Below, in pieces: positions 7,877-17,551 of a stretch of DNA of 64,000 bases. This DNA is from DAINPP01 sp036743375. GTDB lineage: Bacteria > Thermotogota > Thermotogae > MWEM01. Below the pieces are notes generated by a model. It did no database searches. It saw nothing but the letters and a program-made list of their open reading frames with translations, and was not told the origin of the DNA. The position numbers and the translations under genes are program-made. Numbering within the stretch: the stretch's first letter is position 1; each line of letters opens with the position of its first letter. The stretch covers positions 1 to 64,000 of the forward strand of contig DAINPP010000010.1 of the NCBI GenBank assembly GCA_036743375.1, given 5' to 3'.

Positions 7877-8726
7877 ATTCTCCGATATAAACTCTTGCAA
7901 ATCTCTTAACGGTAATCGGTGCGCCAACTTCCCTTGCACATTCGTTAACAAGCTGCTGAACGGTCTTGCTTTCATCGAGGGCAAAATTCTGACTGAGAAG
8001 ACATCTTTCTTCCTTGAACTTTCTGATCTTTCCCTCTACGATATTGTCAATGATCTTTTCGGGTTTTCCCGATTCCTTCATCTGATCTCTGTAGATCTCC
8101 CTTTCCTTATCGAGAACGTCTTCGGAGATCTCGTCTCCTGATACGTAATCAGGTGAGAAGGCAGCAACATGAAGACAGATATTCTTTCCGAGCTCAGCGA
8201 GCTTTTCATCGTCTTTTTCACATTCGAGTTCAACGGCAACACCTATCTTACCCGTGAAGTGAAGGTAATCGTAAAGATGACCGTTTGCGGAAGCCGTAAA
8301 TCTCGCATAGTCTCCGATCTGACAGTTTTCTCCCATCTTTGCGACGGCCTCTGTGATCTCTTCCTTATGTTTTTCTACGTTCTCTTCCGGTACGGCAACG
8401 GCCTTCTGTGATTCTCCGAGTTCGGCATAGAAGGAATCTGCGATATTTACCGCTGAAGCCTTGAATTCATCCGTTCTGGCAACAAAATCCGTCTCACACA
8501 TAACTGCAAGCATGAAAAGTTCGTCGTCTGTCTTCTTGATAACCACAAGACCTTCCGTTGTACTTCTTCCACTCTTCTTTGCAGCTTTTGCAAGACCCTT
8601 TTTTCTTAAGAAATCTACCGCTCCGTCGATATCCCCGTCTGTTTCTACAAGCGCCTTTTTACAGTCAAGGACACCTGCTCCTGTCTTTTTTCTTAATTCT
8701 TTAATGAGTTCCATGCTTACTGCCAT
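7875..8726 (-). CDS. tsf: Translation elongation factor Ts
   Basis: Guanine-nucleotide exchange factor for EF-Tu, 283 residues, the usual bacterial length. The N-terminal UBA-like helix segment has the family signature RKKTGAGVLDCKKAL, and the core has CETDFVARTDEF, the conserved EF-Tu-contact motif. Start ATG 8726 follows a purine-rich GAGAGGATG. The gene has its own promoter (-10 TATAAT at 8802-8807) and a terminator after it, so it appears to be expressed alone. This is unusual: in most bacteria rpsB lies directly upstream, whereas here a ROK regulator gene precedes it. Confidence 0.97.
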   Translation of the reverse strand: MAVSMELIKELRKKTGAGVLDCKKALVETDGDIDGAVDFLRKKGLAKAAKKSGRSTTEGLVVIKKTDDELFMLAVMCETDFVARTDEFKASAVNIADSFYAELGESQKAVAVPEENVEKHKEEITEAVAKMGENCQIGDYARFTASANGHLYDYLHFTGKIGVAVELECEKDDEKLAELGKNICLHVAAFSPDYVSGDEISEDVLDKEREIYRDQMKESGKPEKIIDNIVEGKIRKFKEERCLLSQNFALDESKTVQQLVNECAREVGAPITVKRFARVYIGE

Positions 8727-8801
8727 TCAAAATCATCCTCTCTATAATCAAAAAATATGTGATAATGCATATAAAAACAGGCAACAAATCATCGCCACGC
8801 T

Positions 8802-8830
8802 ATTATACACTATAATGGGCCTTTTTTAAA
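8802..8830 (-). promoter_or_regulatory. Promoter of tsf
   Basis: On the minus strand TATAAT (8807-8802) lies 17 bp after TTTAAA (8830-8825), which overlaps the stop codon of the ROK gene. Spacing is ideal although the -35 is a weak match to TTGACA. It supports separate transcription of tsf. Confidence 0.55.
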
Positions 8831-10013
8831 CAACAAACCGATTTACATACGAATCCATCGCCTCGAGTGTACAACCGTGCAACGCGGACTGCTCTATACT
8901 TTCCCTCGAAGGGATGATTAAAACATTCCGAAAGACGGGAAAGGAGGTGTCCCCTGTAACTTCTTTTCTTATGAAATCAAAATTTTCCTTTGTGAAATCT
9001 CTTCCGAGCCCACCTATGACAAAGAAATCCGGATTGAAAATATGAATGAGATTCCGAATCCCATGGATCAGATAGCCTAACATCTCATCGATTATCTTTC
9101 TGGCCTCGGCATCATTCAACCGATAGAATTCCATCAGACTTTTAAATTTTTCTTCCGTATTTTCTCCGTTTAAATTCCCGTTTACCTCATAGTGCTTCAC
9201 GATCTTCTCGGCACCGATATAGGCCTCAAGACATCCCCGCTTTCCGCAGTGACATAACGGTCCGTCATCGTTGATGCTCATATGACCAAATTCACCGGCA
9301 TTGTAGGCACTACCGTGATAAACCTTGTGATCGATGAGCAGAGCCCCCCCCACGCCAACGGAAAGGTACAGATAAATCCCGTTACCGAGTTGTTCTATTT
9401 CAGGGTTTATAATCTTTTCACTCTTCAATGAGACCTTTGTCTCGTTAAAAATCTGTATGTCCAGGCCATGATTTCCCATTCTCTTCTCTATCTCCGCCTT
9501 AACATCGATATTCTTCCATCCGACATTGGGCAGGGTATAAATGACACCGTTCTTCCGGTCGACAAGTCCTGGAAGTGAAAAATAGATCCCAACCGGTTTA
9601 CGGCCAATCTCGCGGATATATTTCTTTGAGATCTCACTCACTTTATCGAAGAAGTGTTCCGTATCCTTTTCAGTCTCAAATTCCTCTTTTAACTCTATCA
9701 TGTTGTTGAGATACCCGATGCCGAATATCGTCTGCTCAACCCCCATATGAAAAACAAACACGATCGCGGCCTCTTTGATCGCTTCGAGACGAATAGAATT
9801 TCTTCCGGGCTGAGGACTTTTCTTCGTACCCTCTTCCGTTATCAGCCCCATTTCCTTTAGGCTGTTGGTGATATTGGTCACGGAGCTTGGATTCATACCG
9901 GCTATCCTGGCAATCTCACGCCTCGTGATACCCGGATTGTACCGGATGATGTTAAACAACTTCTTTTTATTGGATAATCCCATTTTTGAAACATTGATGA
10001 AATCAGAATTCAA
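8826..10013 (-). CDS. ROK-family transcriptional regulator (NagC/XylR type)
   Basis: 395 residues. An N-terminal winged helix-turn-helix (about residues 15-75, with ITRREIARIAGMNPSSVTNI) is followed by a ROK sugar-kinase-like domain. The ROK zinc motif CHCGKRGCLE and the preceding GEFGHM are intact. These proteins are usually sugar-responsive repressors of carbohydrate genes. Possible targets by proximity are the GH3 gene and nagA (about 11 kb away, with a palindrome in its promoter), but this is a guess. The start overlaps the stop of the kinase gene upstream by 4 bp (ATGA), so it is coupled to a two-component operon. Confidence 0.87.
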   Translation of the reverse strand: MNSDFINVSKMGLSNKKKLFNIIRYNPGITRREIARIAGMNPSSVTNITNSLKEMGLITEEGTKKSPQPGRNSIRLEAIKEAAIVFVFHMGVEQTIFGIGYLNNMIELKEEFETEKDTEHFFDKVSEISKKYIREIGRKPVGIYFSLPGLVDRKNGVIYTLPNVGWKNIDVKAEIEKRMGNHGLDIQIFNETKVSLKSEKIINPEIEQLGNGIYLYLSVGVGGALLIDHKVYHGSAYNAGEFGHMSINDDGPLCHCGKRGCLEAYIGAEKIVKHYEVNGNLNGENTEEKFKSLMEFYRLNDAEARKIIDEMLGYLIHGIRNLIHIFNPDFFVIGGLGRDFTKENFDFIRKEVTGDTSFPVFRNVLIIPSRESIEQSALHGCTLEAMDSYVNRFVV

Positions 10014-11161
10014 GATCCACTTTCACTTCCTTTTGCAAGAGTCTCGTACAGGCGTCTCAGCTTTAAACAAATTGTCGTTCCATGATTCGACTGACCCGTA
10101 TCAGACTCAATGAATATATCTCCACCGTATGCCCTGACAAACATTCTCACAAGCGGCATACCGAAACCGGTTCCAACTTCGCCTTCGGTTCCGTCTCTGT
10201 GAGTTTTCTTTGAAGGATCAAAGATGCTTTCTATTATATCAGAAGGAATACCGATTCCATAATCTTTTATTTCCAGTATCAGAAAATTCCCGTCAGGGGG
10301 TTGCCCATAAGGGATTGCCCTGATGCCTATCTCAATTTTACCTTCTTTATACGAAAACTTCACGGCATTGGTAAGCAGATTGTTCAGAACCGAATTGATA
10401 AAGGTGGTCAATTCGACGTACACGACCACATCATCCGGCACGGTTCTCACGATACGGATTCCCTTTGTTTCTATCTTGTCCTGAAGCATCTTGAGTGAGC
10501 TGTCGAGGGCCTCGTTTAAAATAACGTACTGCAGATTCATCTGCATCTCATTGGTCTCCGCCGCCTCTATGTCCCTGACGACGTTGATGATATTGATCCC
10601 CTGTTTCGCACTCTTTTCAATATAGCCAACCATTTCAGATTCCACTTCATTTACCGGTTCTATCAGCTGTATAGCTGTCATGATGGCCGTTAGCGGATTG
10701 GCCAGATCATGACACAGGACATGCAACAGTTCCTTTCGTTTCAGATTCATCCGTTCAATTTCATGCTGATAGCGTTGTATCTTCAGATGATTGTTGACCC
10801 TTGAAAGTAATTCCTCCCCGCTGAAGGGTTTGGTGATGTAATCGACAGCCCCCGTCTGAAAACCTCTCACTATATCCTCCTTCTCAACCCTTGCGGTAAG
10901 AAAAATGACCGGTATATCGGCCGTTTTCTCATCGGCTTTCAACTGCCGGCACACCTCGTAACCATCCATATCGGGCATCATCACATCGAGTAGAATAAGA
11001 TCGGGTTTTATGTTTCTGACAAGACGCAGGGCTTCGCTTCCCGACATGGCCGGGGAGATGTCAAATCCTTCCTTGTCAAGAAGACCACCAAGTACCTGAA
11101 GATTTTCAGCTATATCATCTACGATCAGTATCGTGATCTTTTTCTTTTCATCGTCAGACAT
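10010..11161 (-). CDS. Receiver-histidine kinase protein
   Basis: About 383 residues, cytoplasmic, no membrane segment. Domain order is reversed from common hybrids: an N-terminal receiver (about 10-125, phospho-acceptor Asp in LILLDVMMPDMDG), then a HisKA dimerisation helix with the H-box LCHDLANPLTAIM, then a HATPase domain with N-box NLLTNAVKFSY, DYGIGIP and GTGFGMPL. Such proteins take a phosphate from another kinase and pass the signal on. It overlaps the 3' end of the membrane hybrid kinase gene, which is the likely phosphodonor. Start chosen at ATG 11161, about 8 nt from GGGAG; ATG 11164 and GTG 11170 are in frame. Confidence 0.85.
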   Translation of the reverse strand: MSDDEKKKITILIVDDIAENLQVLGGLLDKEGFDISPAMSGSEALRLVRNIKPDLILLDVMMPDMDGYEVCRQLKADEKTADIPVIFLTARVEKEDIVRGFQTGAVDYITKPFSGEELLSRVNNHLKIQRYQHEIERMNLKRKELLHVLCHDLANPLTAIMTAIQLIEPVNEVESEMVGYIEKSAKQGINIINVVRDIEAAETNEMQMNLQYVILNEALDSSLKMLQDKIETKGIRIVRTVPDDVVVYVELTTFINSVLNNLLTNAVKFSYKEGKIEIGIRAIPYGQPPDGNFLILEIKDYGIGIPSDIIESIFDPSKKTHRDGTEGEVGTGFGMPLVRMFVRAYGGDIFIESDTGQSNHGTTICLKLRRLYETLAKGSESGS

Positions 11162-13871
11162 CATCTTCACTCCCGCTTTCTATCCTGTTATAAAGTAAAT
11201 TGAACTCTTTCCAGTGATCTATCAATCGCTTCATATCAAATCTGGAAATGTCTTCACCGATCTTCCTTATCAACGGCTGAACAGACGGAATGCCCAGACA
11301 TTCCCGATGGGTTTCTACATATTCGACAAATGCTCTGCAATTAGAAACGGTAAAATTATCTTCGTATGACTGCCAGATCTTGTGCAGTTCCTTCATCTGT
11401 CCCATCTGGTCTCCGTTTAAAATCAACCTCTCCGGCAAAGAGTCCTCTTTTTTCAGAATTTCTACCGGCTCTTCTACCTCCCTGACTTGATAGCTGAAAT
11501 ATTTTTTCAGGACCGAAACCAGCCTTTCGATCTTCACGGGCTTTTTCAGAAATTCATCGAATCCGATATCGTCTCCCCTTTTCTCATCACTCTTCTTGAT
11601 GGATGCGGTCACGGCGAGTACGGGCAACTGATACCCCTTTTTCCTGATCGCTTCAATCAGTTCAAACCCATCCATATGCGGCATTCTGATATCCGTGATC
11701 ACCATGGCATAATCATTTTTCCCGAGTTGCTCCATCGCCTCTACCCCGTCATTTGCCATATCCGATCTGATCCCGAGTTTCTTAAGCCATTCCGAGAGTA
11801 CGATACGGTTGTTTTCCACATCATCCACCACAAGAATCTTTTTATCAAGCGTGAAGATGTATTTTTCAGTCAGCTGCAGCCGTTCTTCAAGCGGTATTCC
11901 CTTATCGGATTCCACGATCTCTACATCTTTCAGTAATATGTCAAACCGGCTGCCCTTTCCGGCCTCACTATCTAATGATATCGTACCGTTCATGAGTTCA
12001 ACGAGTTTTTTTGTTATCGACAGCCCAAGCCCGGTTCCCCCATATTTATCCGCATCCTGGCCTTCCTGCTGTTCAAATTCCTCAAAGACCCGCTTTTTTT
12101 GACTTTCTCTGATCCCAATGCCGCTATCCTCTACGGAAAACAGTACATCGAGATGTTCCTGATCCTTCATCCGAACACAGTCCGCCGACAACGAAATAAC
12201 CCCTTTTTCCGTAAATTTCATCGAATTTCCCAGCAGATTAATCAGTATCTGTCTCAGTCTTCGACCGTCGATAAACAGCGTTTCCGGAACATCACTTTCT
12301 ATCCGGCAGTCAAATCTGAGACCCTTTTTTTCTATCTGAGACCTGAAGATCTGTTCTACCTCGGTAAACAACGCCCTTATTTCCACACTCTCTTTCTCGA
12401 TACTGATCTTACCGGCCTCTATCTTTGACAGGTCAAGGATCTCATTGATCAGATTCAGTAAAATATCCCCACTGATGATGATCTTCTTCAGGAAAGACTT
12501 CTCCCGCTCGTTTTCCGTTTCACCAAACAGCAGCTCGGAAAATCCGATGATGGCATTCATCGGTGTCCTTATCTCATGGCTGACATTGGCGAGAAATACA
12601 CTCTTGGCCTTATTAGCCCGGTCCGCATCCTCTTTTGCACGATCCAGTTCCACGATGATAGATTTCAGTGTTCTCTGTGAAGTCTCCAGTTTTTCATTGT
12701 AACCCTGCAGTTCCTGATTTGCCAGCAGCAGTTCTTCCTTCTGCAGTTCGATCCTCCCTCGTGACTGTCGGTTTTTATGTGCAAGACGGGAGATGATGAA
12801 CGAGAACAAGAGAGACAGACCGGATAGTACAAGAACGTACAGCAGATATTTATTTCGATAGAAGGTTTTGATCCCTTCTATCTCCTCTTCCGAGATCCTG
12901 ACAACGATCTTCCAGAAATAAGGTTCCGGTGCCCGTTTATCAGCCGTTTCAACAATCTGCTTATCTTCACCCTCCTCTTCGGGCGGTGGCTCTTTCTTGG
13001 AATCGCCATACGGATAAAGCGTGGTATAAGTGAATATCCCATTTTCATCTTCTATCTGGCCGAAATCCGTATTGTAAATCGTCTCCCACGCTTCCGGAAA
13101 ATAACGCTGAAACTGCTCCCCCACCTTATCTTCAAACATGAATCCCCAGTTTCTCTCCTCTTCCAGGGAAAAGAGCCAGTAACCTTCCCTGTTGAGCAGC
13201 ATCGGCTCACCGTATTCAAAGTTGACCCGTGAACTGAACACGTCGAGGAGAGACTCCCCGAGATAATCAAGAATGAGAATTCCCTGCTTCTGATGCTGTC
13301 TGTCAAATATCGGCAGGGCTACCCGGATCATCGGCTTAAACGGGATTTCGATCTGATCATTTTCTACATTCAGATCAAACGGAGAGATATACAACTGCCC
13401 CTCCTTCATCTGTATCGTATCTCTGAAATACTCCCTGTCGGATTTATCGAGCAGGAATGAATTCTCTACACGATGGTAACCGTCAGCCGTCCTGTTCACA
13501 CGCAGAACCTCCATCCCGCTTGGTCCTATAAACCTTATCTGATCATAACAATCCATACTGGTTGCAAAATTTTCCCAGTCCGAGATCAATTCATCCGGAT
13601 AGACTCTATTCCTTTCATCGATAAAGTTGGTAAACTGCCTGTCTCTGCTGAGATAAAAAAGATCGGAGATGACGGCGTTTAATTCATCAAACAGGGCGTG
13701 TCTTTCTATCTCAACATAAAGCAGATGGCTCGTCTCATATTTTGACAACTGGAGATTATAATCACGTACATAAAGTGACGACATGATGATACAGATGAGT
13801 GTAATCATTGGAACACTTATAGAAACAAAAATCAGAGATAAATATTTTTTATCCTCTTTTTTTCTATTCAT
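11154..13871 (-). CDS. Membrane-bound hybrid sensor histidine kinase
   Basis: About 905 residues. An N-terminal membrane segment (about 10-35) and a second one (about 345-368) enclose a roughly 300-residue extracytoplasmic sensor with Cache-like features (FIGPSGMEVLRVNR, DREYFRDT). A coiled coil follows, then HisKA with the H-box NVSHEIRTPMNAIIGF, HATPase (NLLGNSMKFTE, EDSGIGI, GGTGLGLSI), a receiver with acceptor Asp in VITDIRMPHMDG, and a helical tail of about 110 residues without an obvious HPt His motif. It senses an external small ligand, which is unknown. Start is ATG 13871, 10 nt after GGGAG; TTG 13877 is in frame. It is the first gene of a three-gene overlapping set with the receiver-kinase and ROK genes. 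Confidence 0.9.
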   Translation of the reverse strand: MNRKKEDKKYLSLIFVSISVPMITLICIIMSSLYVRDYNLQLSKYETSHLLYVEIERHALFDELNAVISDLFYLSRDRQFTNFIDERNRVYPDELISDWENFATSMDCYDQIRFIGPSGMEVLRVNRTADGYHRVENSFLLDKSDREYFRDTIQMKEGQLYISPFDLNVENDQIEIPFKPMIRVALPIFDRQHQKQGILILDYLGESLLDVFSSRVNFEYGEPMLLNREGYWLFSLEEERNWGFMFEDKVGEQFQRYFPEAWETIYNTDFGQIEDENGIFTYTTLYPYGDSKKEPPPEEEGEDKQIVETADKRAPEPYFWKIVVRISEEEIEGIKTFYRNKYLLYVLVLSGLSLLFSFIISRLAHKNRQSRGRIELQKEELLLANQELQGYNEKLETSQRTLKSIIVELDRAKEDADRANKAKSVFLANVSHEIRTPMNAIIGFSELLFGETENEREKSFLKKIIISGDILLNLINEILDLSKIEAGKISIEKESVEIRALFTEVEQIFRSQIEKKGLRFDCRIESDVPETLFIDGRRLRQILINLLGNSMKFTEKGVISLSADCVRMKDQEHLDVLFSVEDSGIGIRESQKKRVFEEFEQQEGQDADKYGGTGLGLSITKKLVELMNGTISLDSEAGKGSRFDILLKDVEIVESDKGIPLEERLQLTEKYIFTLDKKILVVDDVENNRIVLSEWLKKLGIRSDMANDGVEAMEQLGKNDYAMVITDIRMPHMDGFELIEAIRKKGYQLPVLAVTASIKKSDEKRGDDIGFDEFLKKPVKIERLVSVLKKYFSYQVREVEEPVEILKKEDSLPERLILNGDQMGQMKELHKIWQSYEDNFTVSNCRAFVEYVETHRECLGIPSVQPLIRKIGEDISRFDMKRLIDHWKEFNLLYNRIESGSEDDV

Positions 13872-13991
13872 AATCAAGATTCTCCCGATGGAATTCCCGT
13901 CCTGTTTCAGCTATTATAACATCACCGGCCTTTTTTACGGCTATTTTGTAAAACGTAGTATAATCGTGGAGAATAAATGTAATTTGAGGTG

Positions 13992-14066
13992 ATGTTCGAT
14001 TTGTATCATACACGTAATCAACTATCGGATCACGGATTCCCGGAATCGATGTTTCAGATGACATGA
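13992..14066 (+). CDS. Possible 24-codon leader ORF before recG
   Basis: A short frame ATG 13992 to TGA 14066 overlaps the recG start (ATGA). A GAGGTG sits right before its ATG, too close for normal spacing; an internal in-frame TTG at 14001 would be better placed. recG itself has no ribosome binding site before ATG 14063, so translational coupling through this frame is possible. The peptide resembles nothing I know. Low confidence. Confidence 0.2.
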   Translation: MFDLYHTRNQLSDHGFPESMFQMT

Positions 14067-16420
14067 TTATATTGGAGGAATGGATCAATCTTGTACGTGC
14101 ATATTTTTATGACGTAAAAGATCAGAAAAGAAAAACAGAAAATATATTTAACGATATCAGAAAAATAACCAATGAACTCGACAGAAAAGAACTCGAAGAA
14201 TACGCAGGGGCTCGGGAAAAGATCAGTCTGTTTCTCAATCATTATCGGAATTTTGAAAAATTACCCCCGGAAAGTCGTATGAAGCGTCTGAACAACGCCA
14301 CGCTCATGCTGAAAAAACTGGAGGAGGAGTTCCTCTTTCCGGCATTTCTGATTAAAAAAAATGATAATTCCCTTCTGAGTAAGCCACTTGAAAATATCAA
14401 AGGGGTAGGGCCGAAGCGAGCCGTGAAATTCAGATCACTCGGACTTGAAAGGGTCAGGGATCTGCTTTTTTATTTTCCTAGAAGTTACGATGACCGGCGA
14501 AAAGTCCTCCCCATTTCACAGATCATCCCCTCGGACCGGGTAACCGTCATAGGAAAGATCCACAGCATCAATGCGACAAAGACAAGAACCCGGATGAACA
14601 TTCTCAGTATACAGCTCGTGGACGAGACCGGGGTGCTCGTTCTGAAATGGTTCAATCAGCCCTATCTGAACAGGCTGTTCAAAGAGGAACAACTCATCTC
14701 CGCAACCGGACGGGTAAAAAGCACCGGACTGGTGACACGAGAGATGCAGGTCTCTGAGTTTGAGATCATAAACGGCGAAAACAACTCCAGGAGAATCTAC
14801 CCGGTTTATCCGCTCACCGCCGGTCTTTACAACGGTCAGGTGAGAGGGGTCGTCGAAAGATGTATGGATTACTCCGCCTGCCTGAGTGATCCAATGCCGG
14901 CCGACCTGATAGAAAAGAGAGAGATGCTCAGTCTCAGGGATGCGGTATACGGTCTGCACAACCCGAGGAGTAACCTGCATCTCGCAAAGTGCGGTGATCG
15001 GATCAAATTTGATGAACTGTTCTACTTTGAACTGGCGACCTATTTTGCCAAGTTAAAAAAGGAGAGGCGGTTGACAAAGCATACAAAGATCATCAAGTCT
15101 GAACGCTCAGAAACACTGATCTCCAGACTGCCTTTTGAGTTGACGGGGGCACAGCGAAGGGTCTTTGAAACGATCAAAGAGGGATTAAGGAAAGAAACAC
15201 TCATGAACCTGCTCGTTCAGGGGGATGTTGGGTCCGGAAAAACCATCGTCGCCCTTCTCGGAATTCTCGAAACGATAGATGCAGGCTATCAGGGCTGTAT
15301 CATGGCGCCCACCTCCATACTTGCCACACAGCATTATCAGGGAATGATCAGATTACTCGGCGGTATGGGGCTCAAAGTCGAATTGCTGCTCAGCAAAACC
15401 CCGAGCGGAGAAAAACGAGAGATTAAGGAACGCATCGCCTCCGGAGAAAGTGATATTGTCATCGGAACACACGCCATCATCCAGAAGGACGTGGTCTTTA
15501 AGAACCTCGGACTGGCCATCATAGACGAACAGCATCGTTTTGGCGTCCGTCAGCGGGAAACACTCATCAAGAAAGGAACGGAAGTGGATACAATCGTCAT
15601 GACCGCCACACCGATCCCGAGAACCTTGTCGCTTTCCATCTTCGGTGATCTCGACATCGCCTCCATCGACGAGATGCCTCCCGGACGAAAACCGGTCAGA
15701 ACCATGCTGATCCCCGAAAACAGAAAAGGGGAACTCTATGATTTTCTTGAAAAGGAGATCAGAAACGATGGACAGATTTATATCGTCTATCCCCTGGTAG
15801 AAGAATCCGAGGCACTGGATCTGAAAGATGCCACCACCATGTATGAAGTGCTTAAAAAGACCCGTTTCAGGGATTACAATATTGGACTACTGCACGGCAA
15901 GATGAAGGCGGAGGAAAAGGATGAGATCATGCAGGATTTCATCGATAAGAAATATGACATACTGGTATCAACGACGGTTATCGAAGTCGGTATCGATGTC
16001 CCTTCGGCAACCGTCATGGTCATCGAGCATCCCGAGCGTTTCGGTCTGGCACAATTGCATCAGCTCAGGGGACGTGTCGGCAGAAACAAGAAAAAGGGAT
16101 ACTGTTTCCTGGTAACGGAGGATAAATCAAAGAGTAATTATGAGCGTCTGGATTATTTCGCCTCCCATAACAGCGGATTCGATCTTTCGGAATATGATCT
16201 GGAAAAGAGGGGGCCGGGAGAAGTGATGGGGATCAGACAGCACGGGATGCCATCCTTTAAACTGGCAGACATCGTGCAGGACAGGGAAATACTTGTTGAT
16301 GCGAGAAAAGAGGCAATGAAAATCCTTAAGGAATCCCCCGATCTTGAAAAATACGGGGAGTTAAAGGCCTATATCGAAGTGGAATACAAAGACAGAATGA
16401 ATCTGATAGATGTTGGATAA
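14063..16420 (+). CDS. recG: ATP-dependent DNA helicase RecG
   Basis: Superfamily 2 helicase that reverses stalled forks and branch-migrates Holliday junctions. 785 residues, about 90-100 longer than E. coli RecG because of an extra helical N-terminal region (about 1-105), as seen in Thermotoga RecG. The wedge (OB-fold) domain follows LENIKGVGPKRA. Helicase motifs: GDVGSGKT (about 386), APTSILA, IDEQHRFGV, TATPIPRTL, STTVIEVGIDVPSAT and GRVGRNKKKGY. The C-terminal region with the EYDLEKRGPGEVMG motif is intact. Start at ATG 14063 is the first canonical start in the frame, and no ribosome binding site is visible before it. It is transcribed away from the histidine kinase gene. Confidence 0.95.
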   Translation: MIILEEWINLVRAYFYDVKDQKRKTENIFNDIRKITNELDRKELEEYAGAREKISLFLNHYRNFEKLPPESRMKRLNNATLMLKKLEEEFLFPAFLIKKNDNSLLSKPLENIKGVGPKRAVKFRSLGLERVRDLLFYFPRSYDDRRKVLPISQIIPSDRVTVIGKIHSINATKTRTRMNILSIQLVDETGVLVLKWFNQPYLNRLFKEEQLISATGRVKSTGLVTREMQVSEFEIINGENNSRRIYPVYPLTAGLYNGQVRGVVERCMDYSACLSDPMPADLIEKREMLSLRDAVYGLHNPRSNLHLAKCGDRIKFDELFYFELATYFAKLKKERRLTKHTKIIKSERSETLISRLPFELTGAQRRVFETIKEGLRKETLMNLLVQGDVGSGKTIVALLGILETIDAGYQGCIMAPTSILATQHYQGMIRLLGGMGLKVELLLSKTPSGEKREIKERIASGESDIVIGTHAIIQKDVVFKNLGLAIIDEQHRFGVRQRETLIKKGTEVDTIVMTATPIPRTLSLSIFGDLDIASIDEMPPGRKPVRTMLIPENRKGELYDFLEKEIRNDGQIYIVYPLVEESEALDLKDATTMYEVLKKTRFRDYNIGLLHGKMKAEEKDEIMQDFIDKKYDILVSTTVIEVGIDVPSATVMVIEHPERFGLAQLHQLRGRVGRNKKKGYCFLVTEDKSKSNYERLDYFASHNSGFDLSEYDLEKRGPGEVMGIRQHGMPSFKLADIVQDREILVDARKEAMKILKESPDLEKYGELKAYIEVEYKDRMNLIDVG

Positions 16421-16437
16421 ATGAAGAGGAGGAAAAA

Positions 16438-17535
16438 ATGAAAAAAGCCGTTGAATTGAGACATAAGCTTCATATGAACCCCGAGACAGCCTTACAGGAA
16501 TATGAAACAACCGCCCTGCTTGAGGAGGAAATCGGAAAGATCCCCGGAATCATTATACACAAACCCTTTGATACGGGTTTAATTGCGGAGTACAAGGCCA
16601 ATGACGGAAAATATCTCCTGTTCAGGGGAGACATCGATGCCTTGAACATGCGTGAAAAAACGGGCTGTGACTTTGCTTCAAAAAATGAAAACATGCATGC
16701 CTGTGGACATGATGTCCACACCTCGACCCTGTTCGGATTCCTCAAAGAAGTGGCCGAATGCAAACCGGAGAAAAATATCCTTTTCTTTTTTCAGCCGGCG
16801 GAAGAAGGAGCCGGTGGGGCTGATCTGACCATCCGAACCGGATTTTTTGATCGGTACGACATTGAGCATGCCTTCGCCTTACACGTAACCGATGAATATG
16901 CGTTTGGAACGATTGCCTTCAACGACGGTGTTCTCTTTGCCTCCGCGATGGAGTTGACGATAAACTTCAACGGAAAACCCACACACGTAGCCACACCAGA
17001 AAAGGGAAAGAATGCCCTCAACGCCATGAGAACCTTTCTCGACATGGCTGAAAAGGTTCCGCATTCCATCAACGAACCGCTGCTTCTATGTGTCGGAAGG
17101 GTCAAAGCCGGAGAAGTCAGAAACATCATCCCCGAGAAGGCCTGCATAGAGGGAAGTATCCGCTCGCTGAACATGGAACAAAGCAGAGCGTATTTCAATC
17201 AGCTGAAACAGATTGGTCGGAGTATCGAAGAGGCAACTGGGGTTACCGTCGATGTGCGGATGGAGGCCTTTTACCCGGAAGTCAGAAACGACCCCGAACT
17301 CTACGATAAACTTTACACACCTCTGAGTGATCGCTTCGCAACGAAGGTCATTCCCTACAAGATGACCGGAGAGGATTTCGGATTCTTCACAAAGATGTAT
17401 CCGTCTATGATGTTCTGGCTCGGTACATCGAAGGGGGAGACACACGGTCTTCACAGCCCGTATTTCCTGCCTTCGGATGACACGATTCCCCTCGGCGTGG
17501 ATATTTTTACGGAAATACTCAAACAGTTTCTGTAA
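16438..17535 (+). CDS. M20-family amidohydrolase / metallopeptidase
   Basis: 365 residues, the size of M20D N-acyl-amino-acid hydrolases. Metal-site motifs are present: RGDIDAL, HACGHDVH, QPAEEGAGGA, and a late MTGEDFGFF with the following His in THGLHSP. The inserted dimerisation lid (about 165-275) is present. It probably hydrolyses an N-acyl or N-carbamoyl amino acid in the cytoplasm using two metal ions; the substrate cannot be told from sequence. GAGGAGG lies about 6 nt before ATG 16438. It lies 17 bases after recG and 16 bases before ssnA, and an amidohydrolase pair of this kind suggests nitrogen-compound degradation. Confidence 0.85.
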   Translation: MKKAVELRHKLHMNPETALQEYETTALLEEEIGKIPGIIIHKPFDTGLIAEYKANDGKYLLFRGDIDALNMREKTGCDFASKNENMHACGHDVHTSTLFGFLKEVAECKPEKNILFFFQPAEEGAGGADLTIRTGFFDRYDIEHAFALHVTDEYAFGTIAFNDGVLFASAMELTINFNGKPTHVATPEKGKNALNAMRTFLDMAEKVPHSINEPLLLCVGRVKAGEVRNIIPEKACIEGSIRSLNMEQSRAYFNQLKQIGRSIEEATGVTVDVRMEAFYPEVRNDPELYDKLYTPLSDRFATKVIPYKMTGEDFGFFTKMYPSMMFWLGTSKGETHGLHSPYFLPSDDTIPLGVDIFTEILKQFL

Positions 17536-17551
17536 ACGGGAGGGATAAAAG

